The notes under the pieces were generated by a model. That model searched no databases and was not told the origin of the DNA. It worked only from the letters and a program-made list of their open reading frames with translations. Position numbers and translations under genes: made by a program. Shown piece by piece: positions 33,912 through 43,093 of a stretch of DNA of 56,932 bases. The first letter of the stretch is position 1. Each line of letters begins with the position of its first letter. The DNA is from an actinobacterium acMicro-4 (GTDB lineage: Bacteria; Actinomycetota; Actinomycetes; Actinomycetales; Microbacteriaceae): contig JNSD01000003.1 in assembly GCA_000754445.1 (NCBI GenBank), positions 1-56,932 of the forward strand. The letters run 5' to 3'.

Positions 33912-34713
33912 CCCCACATACACCGTGGTGTCCTGCCACTACGGGGATATCTTCTGGGTTGGCCACATGTTGGAGCAGGTGGCTGAGCTTTCTGGTGGCC
34001 GTGTCACCGAGGCCGTGATTGTCGATCAATCACGGCAATCCCAGGAGGCCTTAGCCAAGCTTCCCCTGGTCCGTTCAGTGCTGAGCTTTGAGCCTGACAA
34101 GGCTCAAATTGCTGTGGAGGGCCATGATCATCCCTCCGCACTTGATCGGGCCATCGCGCAGACTACGTTCACAACCTCCCACATCATCGTCATGGATTCT
34201 GACGCCTTCCCCACGAAAGCCGACTGGCTTGACAAGGCTGACGACATTTCCTTGGCCTTGGTTCCAGGCAGCACGTCACAAACGCACCCGTGTCTGATGA
34301 TCTTTCCCACCGCACTCAGGGCAGTGGTGAATTTTTCCGAGGACTATCTCGAACGCGCCACGCGTAAAGGAGCTCCGGACACGGGCCGTCGGGTTGGAGT
34401 TCAGCTCAAGAACACGGGTCGCCCCGTCACTCTGCTTCCTCACGAGCCAGCCTTCAATGGCTACCGCGGTTCGTTCTACCTTGGTGGCTCTTATTACCAC
34501 CACGGCCATGGATCGTTCGTTGGAGGAGACCACGACCAATACAAAGGGTTTGTGTCTCAAGCCAGCGAGCGTCTCTATCGCAAGCGTGTTCTGCAGAACC
34601 GCTTCAGTTTGACGCCGCTCGACTTCCTCGGGTTGTTTATTCGCCACGTATGGCGCAGATTCAGTAACCGGGTTCGACTGGCCGTCTTCGGGCCAGCAGC
34701 GAAGCCCCAGTAA
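33895..34713 (+). CDS. Glycosyltransferase-like (GT-A fold) protein
   Basis: 272 residues. The N-terminal strand YTVVSCHYGD, AVIVDQSRQS and especially IIVMDSDAFPTKADWL (a DxD motif) suggest a GT2-like nucleotide-sugar transferase; the second half is His/Tyr-rich (GGSYYHHGHGSF). No exact family is recognised. The start would be TTG 33895 overlapping pncA, preceded by a G-run; GTG near 33925 is an alternative. It abuts the convergent exporter gene with no bases between the stops. Confidence 0.6.
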   Translation: MSAPTSPTYTVVSCHYGDIFWVGHMLEQVAELSGGRVTEAVIVDQSRQSQEALAKLPLVRSVLSFEPDKAQIAVEGHDHPSALDRAIAQTTFTTSHIIVMDSDAFPTKADWLDKADDISLALVPGSTSQTHPCLMIFPTALRAVVNFSEDYLERATRKGAPDTGRRVGVQLKNTGRPVTLLPHEPAFNGYRGSFYLGGSYYHHGHGSFVGGDHDQYKGFVSQASERLYRKRVLQNRFSLTPLDFLGLFIRHVWRRFSNRVRLAVFGPAAKPQ

Positions 34714-36651
34714 CTAGACCAACAGTTGGTGTTCGGCCAGGTCCTTGTAAAGGCCAGAGGACACCAACAGTTCGTCGTGAGTGCCCACTGCGTCGACCGT
34801 GCCGTGGTTCACCACGATGATTTGGTCGCTATCGACGACGGTGGCTAAACGGTGAGCAATAACAATCACGGTTCGGTCCTTCGCGACCCGGTCGATAGCG
34901 TGTTTCATCAGCACTTCATTGGGGCCATCCAGAGACGAGGTGGATTCGTCCATCAACAGAATCGGAGGCGCTTGCAGTAAGGCTCGTGCGATAGCAAGAC
35001 GTTGGCGCTCTCCACCCGAGAGCAGGATTCCAGCCTCGCCAACCTCTGCATCAAGGCCGCGCGCGTCGCGCTCGAGAATGTCGGTGAGATTGACACTCTC
35101 GAGTACTTCGCGAAGCTGCTCCTCATTCGCGCCAGGGGCGCCAATGAGGAGGTTGTCCCGAATTGTTCCTGCCAGGACGGGAGCGTCTTGTTCGACGTAG
35201 CCGAAGTATCCGCGGAGCTGACTGCGCTCCAGGTCTACTACCGGGGTTCCAAAGACAGAGATGGAACCGGACTGGGGGTCATAGAAACGCTCCATCAGAG
35301 AGAGAATGCTGCTCTTTCCAGCGCCGCTGGGGCCCACGATTGCTGTCTTACTGCCGAGGGGCACCGTGAACGACACAGTGTCGAGCACGCGATCGCGAGT
35401 CGGACGCAGGGCAGCAATTTCACCGGTGGTCAGGGCCTCCACCTCGTGCTCACCGAGCGTCTCGGCAACGAGCTTTTCCGCTTCGGTCTTGTGCGCTGAT
35501 TCGGGATAGCTAAAGCTCACTCCGGAGAACTCGACTGCAATCTTCCCGCGGGGGGCTGGAGCCTGTGCTGGAGCCTGGGCCGGCACCTGTCCGGGCGCCT
35601 GGGCCGGACTGGCCTGCACTCGGTCATTGTCGGTTTCACTGGGCAGGGAAATGATCTCTTGGATGCGGCCTAGCGCTCCAAGGGCTTGGTTGACCGAGGT
35701 GATGGCGCCAAATGCTTGGCCGAGGGGCATGATCATCATGAACAAGAACAGGATGAACGCGACCAAGTCAGCAATGGGAAGCGCCCCGCTAGCAACCCGG
35801 AAACCACCCACGCCAAGAACCACCAGGAACGCCACCTGCAGGGCGATGCCGGAGATGGGGACTACCAGCGCGGACACCTTCGCCACATCTAAACCGAGGC
35901 GCCACGCACCCTCGGCATCTTTTTCCACCCCCACAATTTCTCGCTCGGTGGCGTTCGCTGCGCGAACGGTGCGCACCGCGCTAATCGCGCGCTCAACACT
36001 GGCGGTCAAGTCACCGACCTTGTCTTGAGATTTGCGACTCGCCACGCGAATCCGCCTGGACAAGGTCACGACGGTCGTGACCGCTACCGCAACCACGATG
36101 GCGGTCAGAGAGAAGAGAATCGGGTCCAAATAGACCATCGCAATGACCGCACCCAGGAAGGTTAGTGTTCCACCGACGGCTTCCACCAAACCCTGGGTGA
36201 GAACAGCGCGCAGCAGAGTCGTGTCACTCCCCACTCGCGAGACCAGGTCGCCGGTCCGGCGTTGATCAAATTCAGAAATCGGCAGATTCAACATCCGACG
36301 AACCAACAGTTTGCGACTGGAGAGGACTACTCCTTCACCGGTTCGCTGCAGGAGGTAATGGCGAAAGCCTGACAGGGCAGCAGAGATAACAACCAGACCA
36401 ACCAAAATCCATACGAGGTTGCCCAGCGGCTCCGCCGCTTCGACCACCGTGATCACCTGGCTGACAACGAGTGGCTGGGCAAGCGTGGTGAGAGCACCCG
36501 CCATGCTCAGTGCGATGACGACGGAGAGCACACGCTTGTGTTCCATCAAAAACGGAAGCAGCTGGCGGAACGTGGCCCTGGGGGAGCCGTCATCGTCATG
36601 CCGATAGTTCGTGGACGACCCGCGGCGACGGTGACCAAAACCCATGCTCAT
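34714..36651 (-). CDS. ABC exporter (fused membrane and ATPase domains)
   Basis: 645 residues: type IV exporter membrane domain (about 30-330, six helices) and ATPase with Walker A GPSGAGKSS, signature LSGGERQRLAIARAL, Walker B ILLMDESTSSLD and H-loop IVIAHRL. Two oddities: a Pro-Ala-Gln-rich linker (repeated PAQAP, about residues 348-372) between the domains, and an insert of about 45 residues between the A-loop (FSGVSFSYPES) and Walker A. It probably works as a homodimer. Substrate is unknown; lipid or drug export are typical. The start may be ATG 36651 or the ATG two codons later. Confidence 0.9.
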   Translation of the reverse strand: MSMGFGHRRRGSSTNYRHDDDGSPRATFRQLLPFLMEHKRVLSVVIALSMAGALTTLAQPLVVSQVITVVEAAEPLGNLVWILVGLVVISAALSGFRHYLLQRTGEGVVLSSRKLLVRRMLNLPISEFDQRRTGDLVSRVGSDTTLLRAVLTQGLVEAVGGTLTFLGAVIAMVYLDPILFSLTAIVVAVAVTTVVTLSRRIRVASRKSQDKVGDLTASVERAISAVRTVRAANATEREIVGVEKDAEGAWRLGLDVAKVSALVVPISGIALQVAFLVVLGVGGFRVASGALPIADLVAFILFLFMMIMPLGQAFGAITSVNQALGALGRIQEIISLPSETDNDRVQASPAQAPGQVPAQAPAQAPAPRGKIAVEFSGVSFSYPESAHKTEAEKLVAETLGEHEVEALTTGEIAALRPTRDRVLDTVSFTVPLGSKTAIVGPSGAGKSSILSLMERFYDPQSGSISVFGTPVVDLERSQLRGYFGYVEQDAPVLAGTIRDNLLIGAPGANEEQLREVLESVNLTDILERDARGLDAEVGEAGILLSGGERQRLAIARALLQAPPILLMDESTSSLDGPNEVLMKHAIDRVAKDRTVIVIAHRLATVVDSDQIIVVNHGTVDAVGTHDELLVSSGLYKDLAEHQLLV

Positions 36652-36746
36652 GACGTTGACCCTTCCACCACCGTGACCCTTTCAGTGTGCCCTAGAAACC
36701 GAGCCCGCACGGTGATGTTCGCTCCCCGGATAACTCACCCTGTCGA

Positions 36747-36752
36747 TAAACT
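36747..36752 (+). promoter_or_regulatory. Leaderless -10 box of 36759 gene
   Basis: TAAACT ends six bases before ATG 36759. Confidence 0.45.
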
Positions 36753-36758
36753 CGCTCC

Positions 36759-37910
36759 ATGCCCTCCCCTGGACGCGTCATTGTTCCCAGGCGCTCCCGA
36801 CTGGTGGGCGCGGGTCGCTATCTGCGGATGCGCCTTGGGCAACTACTGAGGGGGAGCCCCGAGCCCGCCCCGGTCGGTCGCCCTGATTATTACAAACGTG
36901 AGCTTCACCCTTCGTTGCTGGTGCGCTCCGCCGCGTCGTTGCCGGTCAGAGATTTCCTCGACCCCGGTCACCAGGAACGAAGCGTTCTCGATGCAGCACG
37001 CGAGTGTTTCCGTCGCGATGGTGTCTATCCGCTGAACTTTTCGTTTCCTCGTCCAGAACTCATGCCCCCAGAAATCGGTGACCGGCCACACTTTCTCTCC
37101 AGCACAATCCCTGGCGAACCGTTCTCGTTTGACTCGTGGGATGACTACCTGGCCGAATACCGCAGCGCATACTTTGCCCTCTCCACCAAGAAAGGTGGGT
37201 GGGACACCTTTCGCCACTTAGAAATTCTTTTTTCGGGCGGCATCCCACTGATGCCAGGCCTTGGCAAAGCCCACCAGCACTCGCTCGCCCATTTTCCGAA
37301 GAGGGCGTTGATTGGTGTGTATGAGAGCTTGGTTCAGAATGGTCCAGCACTGCCGAGTGAGATAACCCAGAAGTTCTTCAGGGACTTCGCCAGATCGCAC
37401 CTGAGCTGCGACGCAATGGCCCGGTATGTGCTCCAGCTCACTGGACTTGAGTCGTCATCGATTCTGTTTGTCGACGAGTCTTTGCCCCGGCGCACGGATT
37501 ACTTGAGCGCCTTCACCTATATCGGTCTCAAGCAGGCGACGGGGCAGCGTACTCAGGCAGCGTTTGAGCCCCACTTCCTCTTTGATGACTTCACCGGGGA
37601 CACCAGCACGCTCTATGGCAGAGGGTTCGGCTATTCGCGGAGCCTTCCCGCAACCCTGCGGGGTTCCCTCACCACCACTGGCCACACTGATGCACGCCAG
37701 CTCGCTGAACTCAGCGCGTCCTTCGATGCGATTGTGGTTGGCAACTATGACGCTAATCGTGGCCTTGTTGACCAACTGCGGCAGCGCGGCGTTCCTGCCA
37801 ACAAGTGTGTCTGCATCGTTGGCTCAGATTTACCGACTGACTTCAGGCTCCGGCACGACATGGCCAGAAGCGGCATGACCTTCTTTGTCCGGGAGTTTGT
37901 GAAGCTCTAA
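36759..37910 (+). CDS. Exostosin/glycosyltransferase-like protein
   Basis: 383 residues. The N-terminus is Arg-rich and without a signal peptide. The block YFALSTKKGGWDTFRHLEIL plus SGGIPLMPGL resembles the C-terminal motif of exostosin-type glycosyltransferases, where a glycine-rich SxxG(W)D(x)(Y/F)RxxE binds the sugar nucleotide. The C-terminal third (from about 260) is Rossmann-like (FDAIVVGNYD, CVCIVGSDL). Substrate is unknown. It may act with the GT-A gene and exporter next door in surface glycan assembly. Confidence 0.5.
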   Translation: MPSPGRVIVPRRSRLVGAGRYLRMRLGQLLRGSPEPAPVGRPDYYKRELHPSLLVRSAASLPVRDFLDPGHQERSVLDAARECFRRDGVYPLNFSFPRPELMPPEIGDRPHFLSSTIPGEPFSFDSWDDYLAEYRSAYFALSTKKGGWDTFRHLEILFSGGIPLMPGLGKAHQHSLAHFPKRALIGVYESLVQNGPALPSEITQKFFRDFARSHLSCDAMARYVLQLTGLESSSILFVDESLPRRTDYLSAFTYIGLKQATGQRTQAAFEPHFLFDDFTGDTSTLYGRGFGYSRSLPATLRGSLTTTGHTDARQLAELSASFDAIVVGNYDANRGLVDQLRQRGVPANKCVCIVGSDLPTDFRLRHDMARSGMTFFVREFVKL

Positions 37911-38374
37911 AGACCGCGCAGCACCAGAGCGGTGTGAAGTGCTGCTTCGGCTGCCTCAGCACCTTTGTCCTCGCTCGAGCCCTCGAAACCAGCGCGATCA
38001 ATGCCCTGTGCCTCGTCATCGAGGGTCAAAACACCAAAGCCAACCGGTTTACCGGTGGCTAGGGCAACAGTGGTAAGGCCCGTCGTGGCAGCAGAGGATA
38101 CGTAGTCAAAGTGAGGTGTTCCACCGCGAATAATGACCCCGAGTGCCACAACCGCATCGGCGCCCTTCTGAAGGGCCGCCTGGGCCACTACCGGGAGTTC
38201 AAAGGAACCGGGAACTCGGATGAGCGAGTGCTCGCAACCAGCCGCCTCAAGCACGCGGATGGCACCAGCGATGAGGCCTTCGGCGATTGTTTCGTGCCAC
38301 ATCCCGGCCACAATGACGACGCGCAGCGCGCTAGCGCCGCTCAAGTCGATGTGTGGTGCTCCGTGGCCGCTCAT
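37907..38374 (-). CDS. ribH: 6,7-dimethyl-8-ribityllumazine synthase
   Basis: 155 residues. Condenses the ribityl-pyrimidine with dihydroxybutanone phosphate, the penultimate riboflavin step. Motifs: VIVAGMWHE, VPGSFELPVVAQ, ALGVIIRGGTPHFDYV and GFGVLT. Last gene of the rib operon, starting in a four-base overlap with ribBA. It forms a capsid-like oligomer in relatives. Confidence 0.95.
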   Translation of the reverse strand: MSGHGAPHIDLSGASALRVVIVAGMWHETIAEGLIAGAIRVLEAAGCEHSLIRVPGSFELPVVAQAALQKGADAVVALGVIIRGGTPHFDYVSSAATTGLTTVALATGKPVGFGVLTLDDEAQGIDRAGFEGSSEDKGAEAAEAALHTALVLRGL

Positions 38375-39657
38375 AGGTTTTCTCCGTTCTCGGGGAGCGT
38401 GATGGCTCCCGTGGCAAGTTCTCCAGGAAGATGGTGGCCCATGCGGTCCCGCTTGGCCTCCAGGTATGCGGTGTTGACAGCGCCGACACCCACAAGAAGG
38501 GGGACCAACTCGGTCACAGTGATGCCGTGTTGTTCCAGCTGGCGTCGTTTTTCGGGGTTATTGCTCAGTAGCCGCACTGAGGAAACCCCCATGTCCGCAA
38601 GGATTGCGGCTGCTGCCCCGTAGTCTCTGGCATCTGCGGGGAGGCCCAATGCCAGGTTGGCATCCAACGTGTCGAGACCAGCCTCTTGAAGTCGGTAAGC
38701 GCGCAATTTGTTGACCAGGCCAATGCCACGGCCTTCATGACCGCGCAGGTAAATCACGACGCCGCCATCGGCGTTGATTTGTTCCATGGCTGCGTCCAAC
38801 TGTGGGCCACACTCACACTTGAGCGAGCCCATGGCTTCACCGGTGAGGCACTCGGAGTGCAGGCGCACCAGCATGCCATCTCGGGGTTCCCCGGAGACGA
38901 TAGCGATGTGATCAGCGCCAGTAGCGCGGTCACGATAGGCGTGAAGGTCGAAGATGCCGTGTTCGGTGGGAACACGGGTCTTCACCTCAAAGATGACGCG
39001 CTGGTCGGCGACAGCCCTGTGGCGGGGTGTCCTGGCGTCGCTACCAGGGTCGGTCTCATCGAGTTCCTTGAGCAGCTGGGCAATGGTCACCACCGGAATC
39101 TTTTCCCGTTCACCCAGATCTAGCAGTTGTGGCAACCGCAAGAGCTCGCCGTCATCACCGACAACCTCGCCGATGACGGCGACTGGTTCCAGCCCTGCCA
39201 ACTGCATCAGCTCGACTGCCGCTTCGGTGTGTCCAGCGCGCTCCTTGACGCCACCGGGGGCAGCCTTCAACGGCACGATGTGGCCGGGGCGAATCAGTGA
39301 CTCCGGTGTGGAAAGCGGATCTGCCAGCACGCGCAGGGTGCGCGTGCGGTCAGAGGCACTAATGCCCGTGGTGATGCCAGAGGCTGCGTCCACAGTCACC
39401 GTGTACGCGGTTTTGCGGGGGTCTTCGTTGTCTTCGACCATCGGTGGCAACTTAAGTTCCACTGCGCGATCAGCGGGCATTGGCGCACAGAGGTATCCGG
39501 AGGAGTGACGAATCGTCCAACCCACCCATTCTGGGGTTGCCAGTTGCGCACTCAGGATAATGTCGCCTTCGTTTTCCCGCGCTTCGTCATCAACCACAAT
39601 GATGGGGCGGCCAAGCCTCAGGTGCTCGAGCGCCTCTGCGATTGTGCCGATACTCAT
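38371..39657 (-). CDS. ribBA: Bifunctional DHBP synthase/GTP cyclohydrolase II
   Basis: 428 residues. The N-terminal RibB half (about 1-200) has VVDDEARENEGDII and SGYLCAPM and makes dihydroxybutanone phosphate. The RibA half has the zinc site CLTGEAMGSLKCECGPQL and RGHEGRGIGL and opens the GTP ring. It overlaps ribE and ribH by four bases each. Both substrates for ribH and the first pyrimidine step therefore come from this operon. Confidence 0.95.
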   Translation of the reverse strand: MSIGTIAEALEHLRLGRPIIVVDDEARENEGDIILSAQLATPEWVGWTIRHSSGYLCAPMPADRAVELKLPPMVEDNEDPRKTAYTVTVDAASGITTGISASDRTRTLRVLADPLSTPESLIRPGHIVPLKAAPGGVKERAGHTEAAVELMQLAGLEPVAVIGEVVGDDGELLRLPQLLDLGEREKIPVVTIAQLLKELDETDPGSDARTPRHRAVADQRVIFEVKTRVPTEHGIFDLHAYRDRATGADHIAIVSGEPRDGMLVRLHSECLTGEAMGSLKCECGPQLDAAMEQINADGGVVIYLRGHEGRGIGLVNKLRAYRLQEAGLDTLDANLALGLPADARDYGAAAAILADMGVSSVRLLSNNPEKRRQLEQHGITVTELVPLLVGVGAVNTAYLEAKRDRMGHHLPGELATGAITLPENGENL

Positions 39658-40262
39658 GCGAGAGTCTCCTGAACAATGAATTCCTTGAGGCGAAGTACTT
39701 GACGCGCCAGGATATCGGTCTCGATGTTGACCACGTCGCCCACCGCGGCACGGCCGAGGGTCGTTGCACTTAGCGTTTCAGGAATCAGCGAGACTTCAGC
39801 CCAGTCTCGTCCCACTGCAGACACAGTCAGTGAGACACCATCGATTGTGATGGAACCCTTGTGAGCAACCAGCGGCGCAATCTGTGGAGACAAGGACACT
39901 TTCACCACTTGCCACTGGTCACCAGGGCGTACGTCCACTACCTGAGCGGTCGCATCAACATGCCCCTGGACAATGTGACCGCCGAGGCGGTCGCCCACCC
40001 GAGCTGCTCGCTCAAGGTTGACGGGCACCCCCGGCGCCCACTGCGCAGCGGCGGATTGATTGAGGGTTTCCTTCATCACATCGGCAACAAAGTGTTCTGT
40101 GTCGAAGTGGGTCACCGTCAGGCACACACCACTCACGGAAATCGAGTCACCGAGTGACACGTCACTGAGCACGAGGGAGGCAGCTACGCTCACTTCGGCG
40201 CCATCACCCTTCTCGCTGATTGCCTGGATGGTGCCAATTTCTTCAATAAGTCCTGTGAACAT
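39654..40262 (-). CDS. ribE: Riboflavin synthase alpha chain
   Basis: 202 residues with two similar lumazine-binding barrels, beginning MFTGLIEEIGTI, containing SGVCLTVT and DGVSLTVS, one in each half. It dismutates two lumazines to riboflavin. The gene lies six bases after ribD and overlaps ribBA by four. Confidence 0.95.
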   Translation of the reverse strand: MFTGLIEEIGTIQAISEKGDGAEVSVAASLVLSDVSLGDSISVSGVCLTVTHFDTEHFVADVMKETLNQSAAAQWAPGVPVNLERAARVGDRLGGHIVQGHVDATAQVVDVRPGDQWQVVKVSLSPQIAPLVAHKGSITIDGVSLTVSAVGRDWAEVSLIPETLSATTLGRAAVGDVVNIETDILARQVLRLKEFIVQETLA

Positions 40263-40268
40263 TGCCGT

Positions 40269-41312
40269 CTACTTTCCACTACGGGGTCTGGCGGTGACGA
40301 CTACGTCGTCACCGAGTCTGGTGATGTCTCGAATATCGAGGCCGATGACCTCTGACATCGTGCTCACGCCAAGGTCGCGAACGGCCATCATGGGGCCGCC
40401 AATGAGCATCGGCCCTACCGTGATGTGGAATTCGTCGACAACTCCGGCTGTGATGAAGGCACTGGCGAGGGTGGGGCCACCTTCGACATAAACGCTACGA
40501 ATGCCCTCGGACAACAGTTGGGCGAGTACTGCGTGGGGATCGTGGCCTGGGACATGACGAAAACCGCCGGGGTGAGAGCGAATCTTGGCTCCCTGTGGCA
40601 CCTCTGTGTTGCCTGCCACGACCGCGAGAGGCTGGTGATCGTGGAGATCACCGCTGGAGGTTCTGGCGGTCAAACTCGGGTCATCGACGAGAACGGTGTT
40701 AGTTCCGACCACGATTGCTCCGTGTTCTGAGCGATCCTGGTGCACCTTCTCCCTGGTTGCAGGGCCGGTAATCCACTGGCTAGTGCCATCAGCAGCCGCT
40801 GCGCGGCCGTCCCAGGACATTGCCCACTTGAGGGTCACCCAAGGGCGGCCCGACGACACAGAATGGTGCCAGCGCTCGATGAGTGCTACACCTTCCTGGT
40901 TCATAACGCCTCGAACAACCTCGATGCCGGCACCCGCCAGCACCTGGGCACCACCGCTCGAGTCGACGCCAGGGTCATCGACACTAAAGACAACCCGAGC
41001 TATTCCGGCTTCCACGAGGGCCTCCGCGCACGGGCCAGTCTTGCCGGTGTGTGCGCAGGGCTCGAGTGTCACAACAGCTGTGAGGCCTTGTGTAGAAATA
41101 CCGGCAGCTCGAGCATTGGCCATGGCCATAACTTCCGCGTGGGGTGTCCCAGATCCCTCGTGCCAGCCCTCAGCGCAGATGGCGCCAGTGCTATCGAGAA
41201 GAACGCAGCCAACACGCGGATTACCGCCTGTCATGGGCCCCTTGGTCGCGAGTTCCAGCGCACGCGCCATCGCTGTTGCCAGGGCAACAGTTGGGGTGTT
41301 CGTGGCGTTCAT
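40269..41312 (-). CDS. ribD: Riboflavin deaminase/reductase
   Basis: 347 residues. The N-terminal deaminase has the zinc motif [10 protein letters not shown] plus [16 protein letters not shown]; the C-terminal reductase has [10 protein letters not shown] and [13 protein letters not shown]. The start ATG 41312 has GTGGAG upstream; the open frame reaching 41447 runs through the riboswitch and is rejected. First gene of ribD-ribE-ribBA-ribH, under the FMN riboswitch. Confidence 0.94.
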   Translation of the reverse strand: MNATNTPTVALATAMARALELATKGPMTGGNPRVGCVLLDSTGAICAEGWHEGSGTPHAEVMAMANARAAGISTQGLTAVVTLEPCAHTGKTGPCAEALVEAGIARVVFSVDDPGVDSSGGAQVLAGAGIEVVRGVMNQEGVALIERWHHSVSSGRPWVTLKWAMSWDGRAAAADGTSQWITGPATREKVHQDRSEHGAIVVGTNTVLVDDPSLTARTSSGDLHDHQPLAVVAGNTEVPQGAKIRSHPGGFRHVPGHDPHAVLAQLLSEGIRSVYVEGGPTLASAFITAGVVDEFHITVGPMLIGGPMMAVRDLGVSTMSEVIGLDIRDITRLGDDVVVTARPRSGK

Positions 41313-41365
41313 CCGGTTCTCTACTCCACTTAGGGGGGAGTCTCCGGGGAAGGCAACGCACAAAT

Positions 41366-41386
41366 AGGCTCGAAAATTTCCAGCCT
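41366..41386 (-). terminator. Expression-platform hairpin of FMN riboswitch
   Basis: AGGCT/AGCCT arms (41382-41386 with 41366-41370) enclose a GGAAATTTTC-type loop directly 3' of the aptamer on the minus strand, followed by ATTTG. It may terminate transcription when FMN is bound. Confidence 0.4.
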
Positions 41387-41389
41387 GGC

Positions 41390-41520
41390 GTTCACGTCTC
41401 CTCTCATCCGGACTATTACCGTCGGTCTGGGAGTTCCACCCAGTCAACCGCCAACAAATTTCTTTGCAGTCGGGTCGCGGACTATCACCGCCGGTTCAGA
41501 TTTTCACTGACCCCGGAGCA
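41390..41520 (-). promoter_or_regulatory. FMN (RFN) riboswitch
   Basis: The minus strand has the conserved RFN blocks in order: GCTCCGGGGTCAGTG, ACCGGCGGTGATAGTCCGCG, GGTGGAACTCCCAGACCGA, CGGTAATAGTCCGGATGAGA. FMN binding should switch off the downstream rib operon. Confidence 0.93.
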
Positions 41521-41535
41521 CGTTTACTATGCTTC

Positions 41536-41541
41536 ACTATA
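41536..41541 (-). promoter_or_regulatory. -10 box of rib operon
   Basis: TATAGT (minus strand) would start transcription near 41529, nine bases before the aptamer. Confidence 0.45.
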
Positions 41542-41590
41542 CGGTCCATGGCCTGAAAATGGGCCGCCAATAATGACGATGAGGTTACCT

Positions 41591-43093
41591 GTGGCTTCTT
41601 ACATACTTTCTATCGACCAGGGAACGACGAGCTCCAGGGCCATTATTTTTGACCACGACGGCAAGATTGTGTCCCAGAGTCAGCGGGAACACCAGCAAAT
41701 CTTCCCTCAGGCTGGGTGGGTCGAGCACGATCCGATGGAAATCTGGGTCAACGTTCGTGAAGTTTCCGGTGAGGCTCTCTCCCGCGCCCAGCTGACCCGG
41801 CACGACATCGCCGGCATTGGCATCACGAACCAGCGTGAGACCGCCATCATCTGGAACAGAAAGACTGGCCTGCCCGTTTATAACGGGCTGGTCTGGCAGG
41901 ACACTAGAACTCAGGATCTCATTGACGCTGTGGAAGCCTCTCACGGTAGTGATCTCTTCCGAAAGAAAACTGGTCTGCCGCTTGCCACCTACTTCTCTGC
42001 CAGCAAGATTGTCTGGATTCTCGACAATGTCGAGGGCGCGAGGGCAGCTGCTGAAGCTGGGGAATTAGCCTTTGGCACCCCAGACACCTGGGTGTTGTGG
42101 AACCTGACTGGTGGGGTTGACGGTGGCGTTCACGCCACCGATGTCACCAATGCCAGTCGCACTCTTCTGATGGACCTAGAAACCTGCTCCTGGGACAAGG
42201 ATTTGATTGCCGCGTGGGGGATTCCTGCCTCGTTGCTTCCTGAAATCCGATCATCCTCTGAGGTTTATGGCCACGCGCACTCCTCCAGCCTGCTTCGTGA
42301 AGTTCCTATCTCTGGAATCTTGGGCGATCAACAAGCCGCCACCTTCGGTCAGGTGGCATTCGAGGCGGGAGAGTCAAAGAACACCTATGGCACGGGAAAC
42401 TTCCTCATCGTCAACACGGGAACGACGCCGGTGCAGTCAAAGAATGGTTTGCTGACTACCGTTGCCTATCAACTAGGAGATGAGGCCCCTCGCTATGCCC
42501 TGGAGGGGTCCATCGCGGTGACCGGCTCGCTCATCCAGTGGTTGCGTGACAATTTGGGCCTGATTTCGGAAGCGTCCGAGGTTGAGGCGCTCGCCGCGAG
42601 CGTTCCCGATAACGGTGGCTGCTATGTCGTCCCGGCATTCTCTGGCCTCTTCGCTCCTTATTGGCGCTCAGACGCCAGAGGCGTCATTGTGGGCCTGACC
42701 CGTTTCATCAACAAAGGTCACATCGCACGAGCGGCCCTGGAAGCGACCGCCTTCCAGACTCGGGAGGTGCTCGATGCCGTCAACGCCGATGCCGGCGTTG
42801 ACCTCACTGAGCTCAAGGTCGATGGCGGGATGGTCAAGAACGAGACCCTTATGCAATTCCAGGCAGACATTTTGGGCGTTCCCGTGATCAGGCCTCAAGT
42901 CGCTGAAACGACCGCGCTCGGGGCCGCCTATGTGGCGGGCCTTGCTGTTGGTTACTGGAGTAGCCGCGAGGAGCTTCGTGGAAAGTGGGCAGAAGACAAG
43001 AGGTTCGTGCCTGGCATGCCCGCTGAAACGAGCGCGAAGCTACTGGCCCAGTGGAAAAAGGCGGTCACCCGGACGTTTGACTGGGTGGACTAG
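41591..43093 (+). CDS. glpK: Glycerol kinase
   Basis: 500 residues, close to the family 500. FGGY kinase that makes glycerol-3-phosphate. Motifs: [23 protein letters not shown], the ATP site [10 protein letters not shown] and TYGTGNF. GTG at 41591 is chosen because GAGG sits six bases upstream and the protein then begins [14 protein letters not shown] at 41573 and 41579 are alternatives. It is divergent from the rib operon, with a -10-like TATGCT at 41528-41533. Confidence 0.95.
   Translation: MASYILSIDQGTTSSRAIIFDHDGKIVSQSQREHQQIFPQAGWVEHDPMEIWVNVREVSGEALSRAQLTRHDIAGIGITNQRETAIIWNRKTGLPVYNGLVWQDTRTQDLIDAVEASHGSDLFRKKTGLPLATYFSASKIVWILDNVEGARAAAEAGELAFGTPDTWVLWNLTGGVDGGVHATDVTNASRTLLMDLETCSWDKDLIAAWGIPASLLPEIRSSSEVYGHAHSSSLLREVPISGILGDQQAATFGQVAFEAGESKNTYGTGNFLIVNTGTTPVQSKNGLLTTVAYQLGDEAPRYALEGSIAVTGSLIQWLRDNLGLISEASEVEALAASVPDNGGCYVVPAFSGLFAPYWRSDARGVIVGLTRFINKGHIARAALEATAFQTREVLDAVNADAGVDLTELKVDGGMVKNETLMQFQADILGVPVIRPQVAETTALGAAYVAGLAVGYWSSREELRGKWAEDKRFVPGMPAETSAKLLAQWKKAVTRTFDWVD

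Noticed and set aside
41313-41447. N-terminal extension of ribD and of the glpK frame
   Set aside because: Both lie in the FMN riboswitch and lack family sequence. Starts 41312 and 41591 have ribosome sites.
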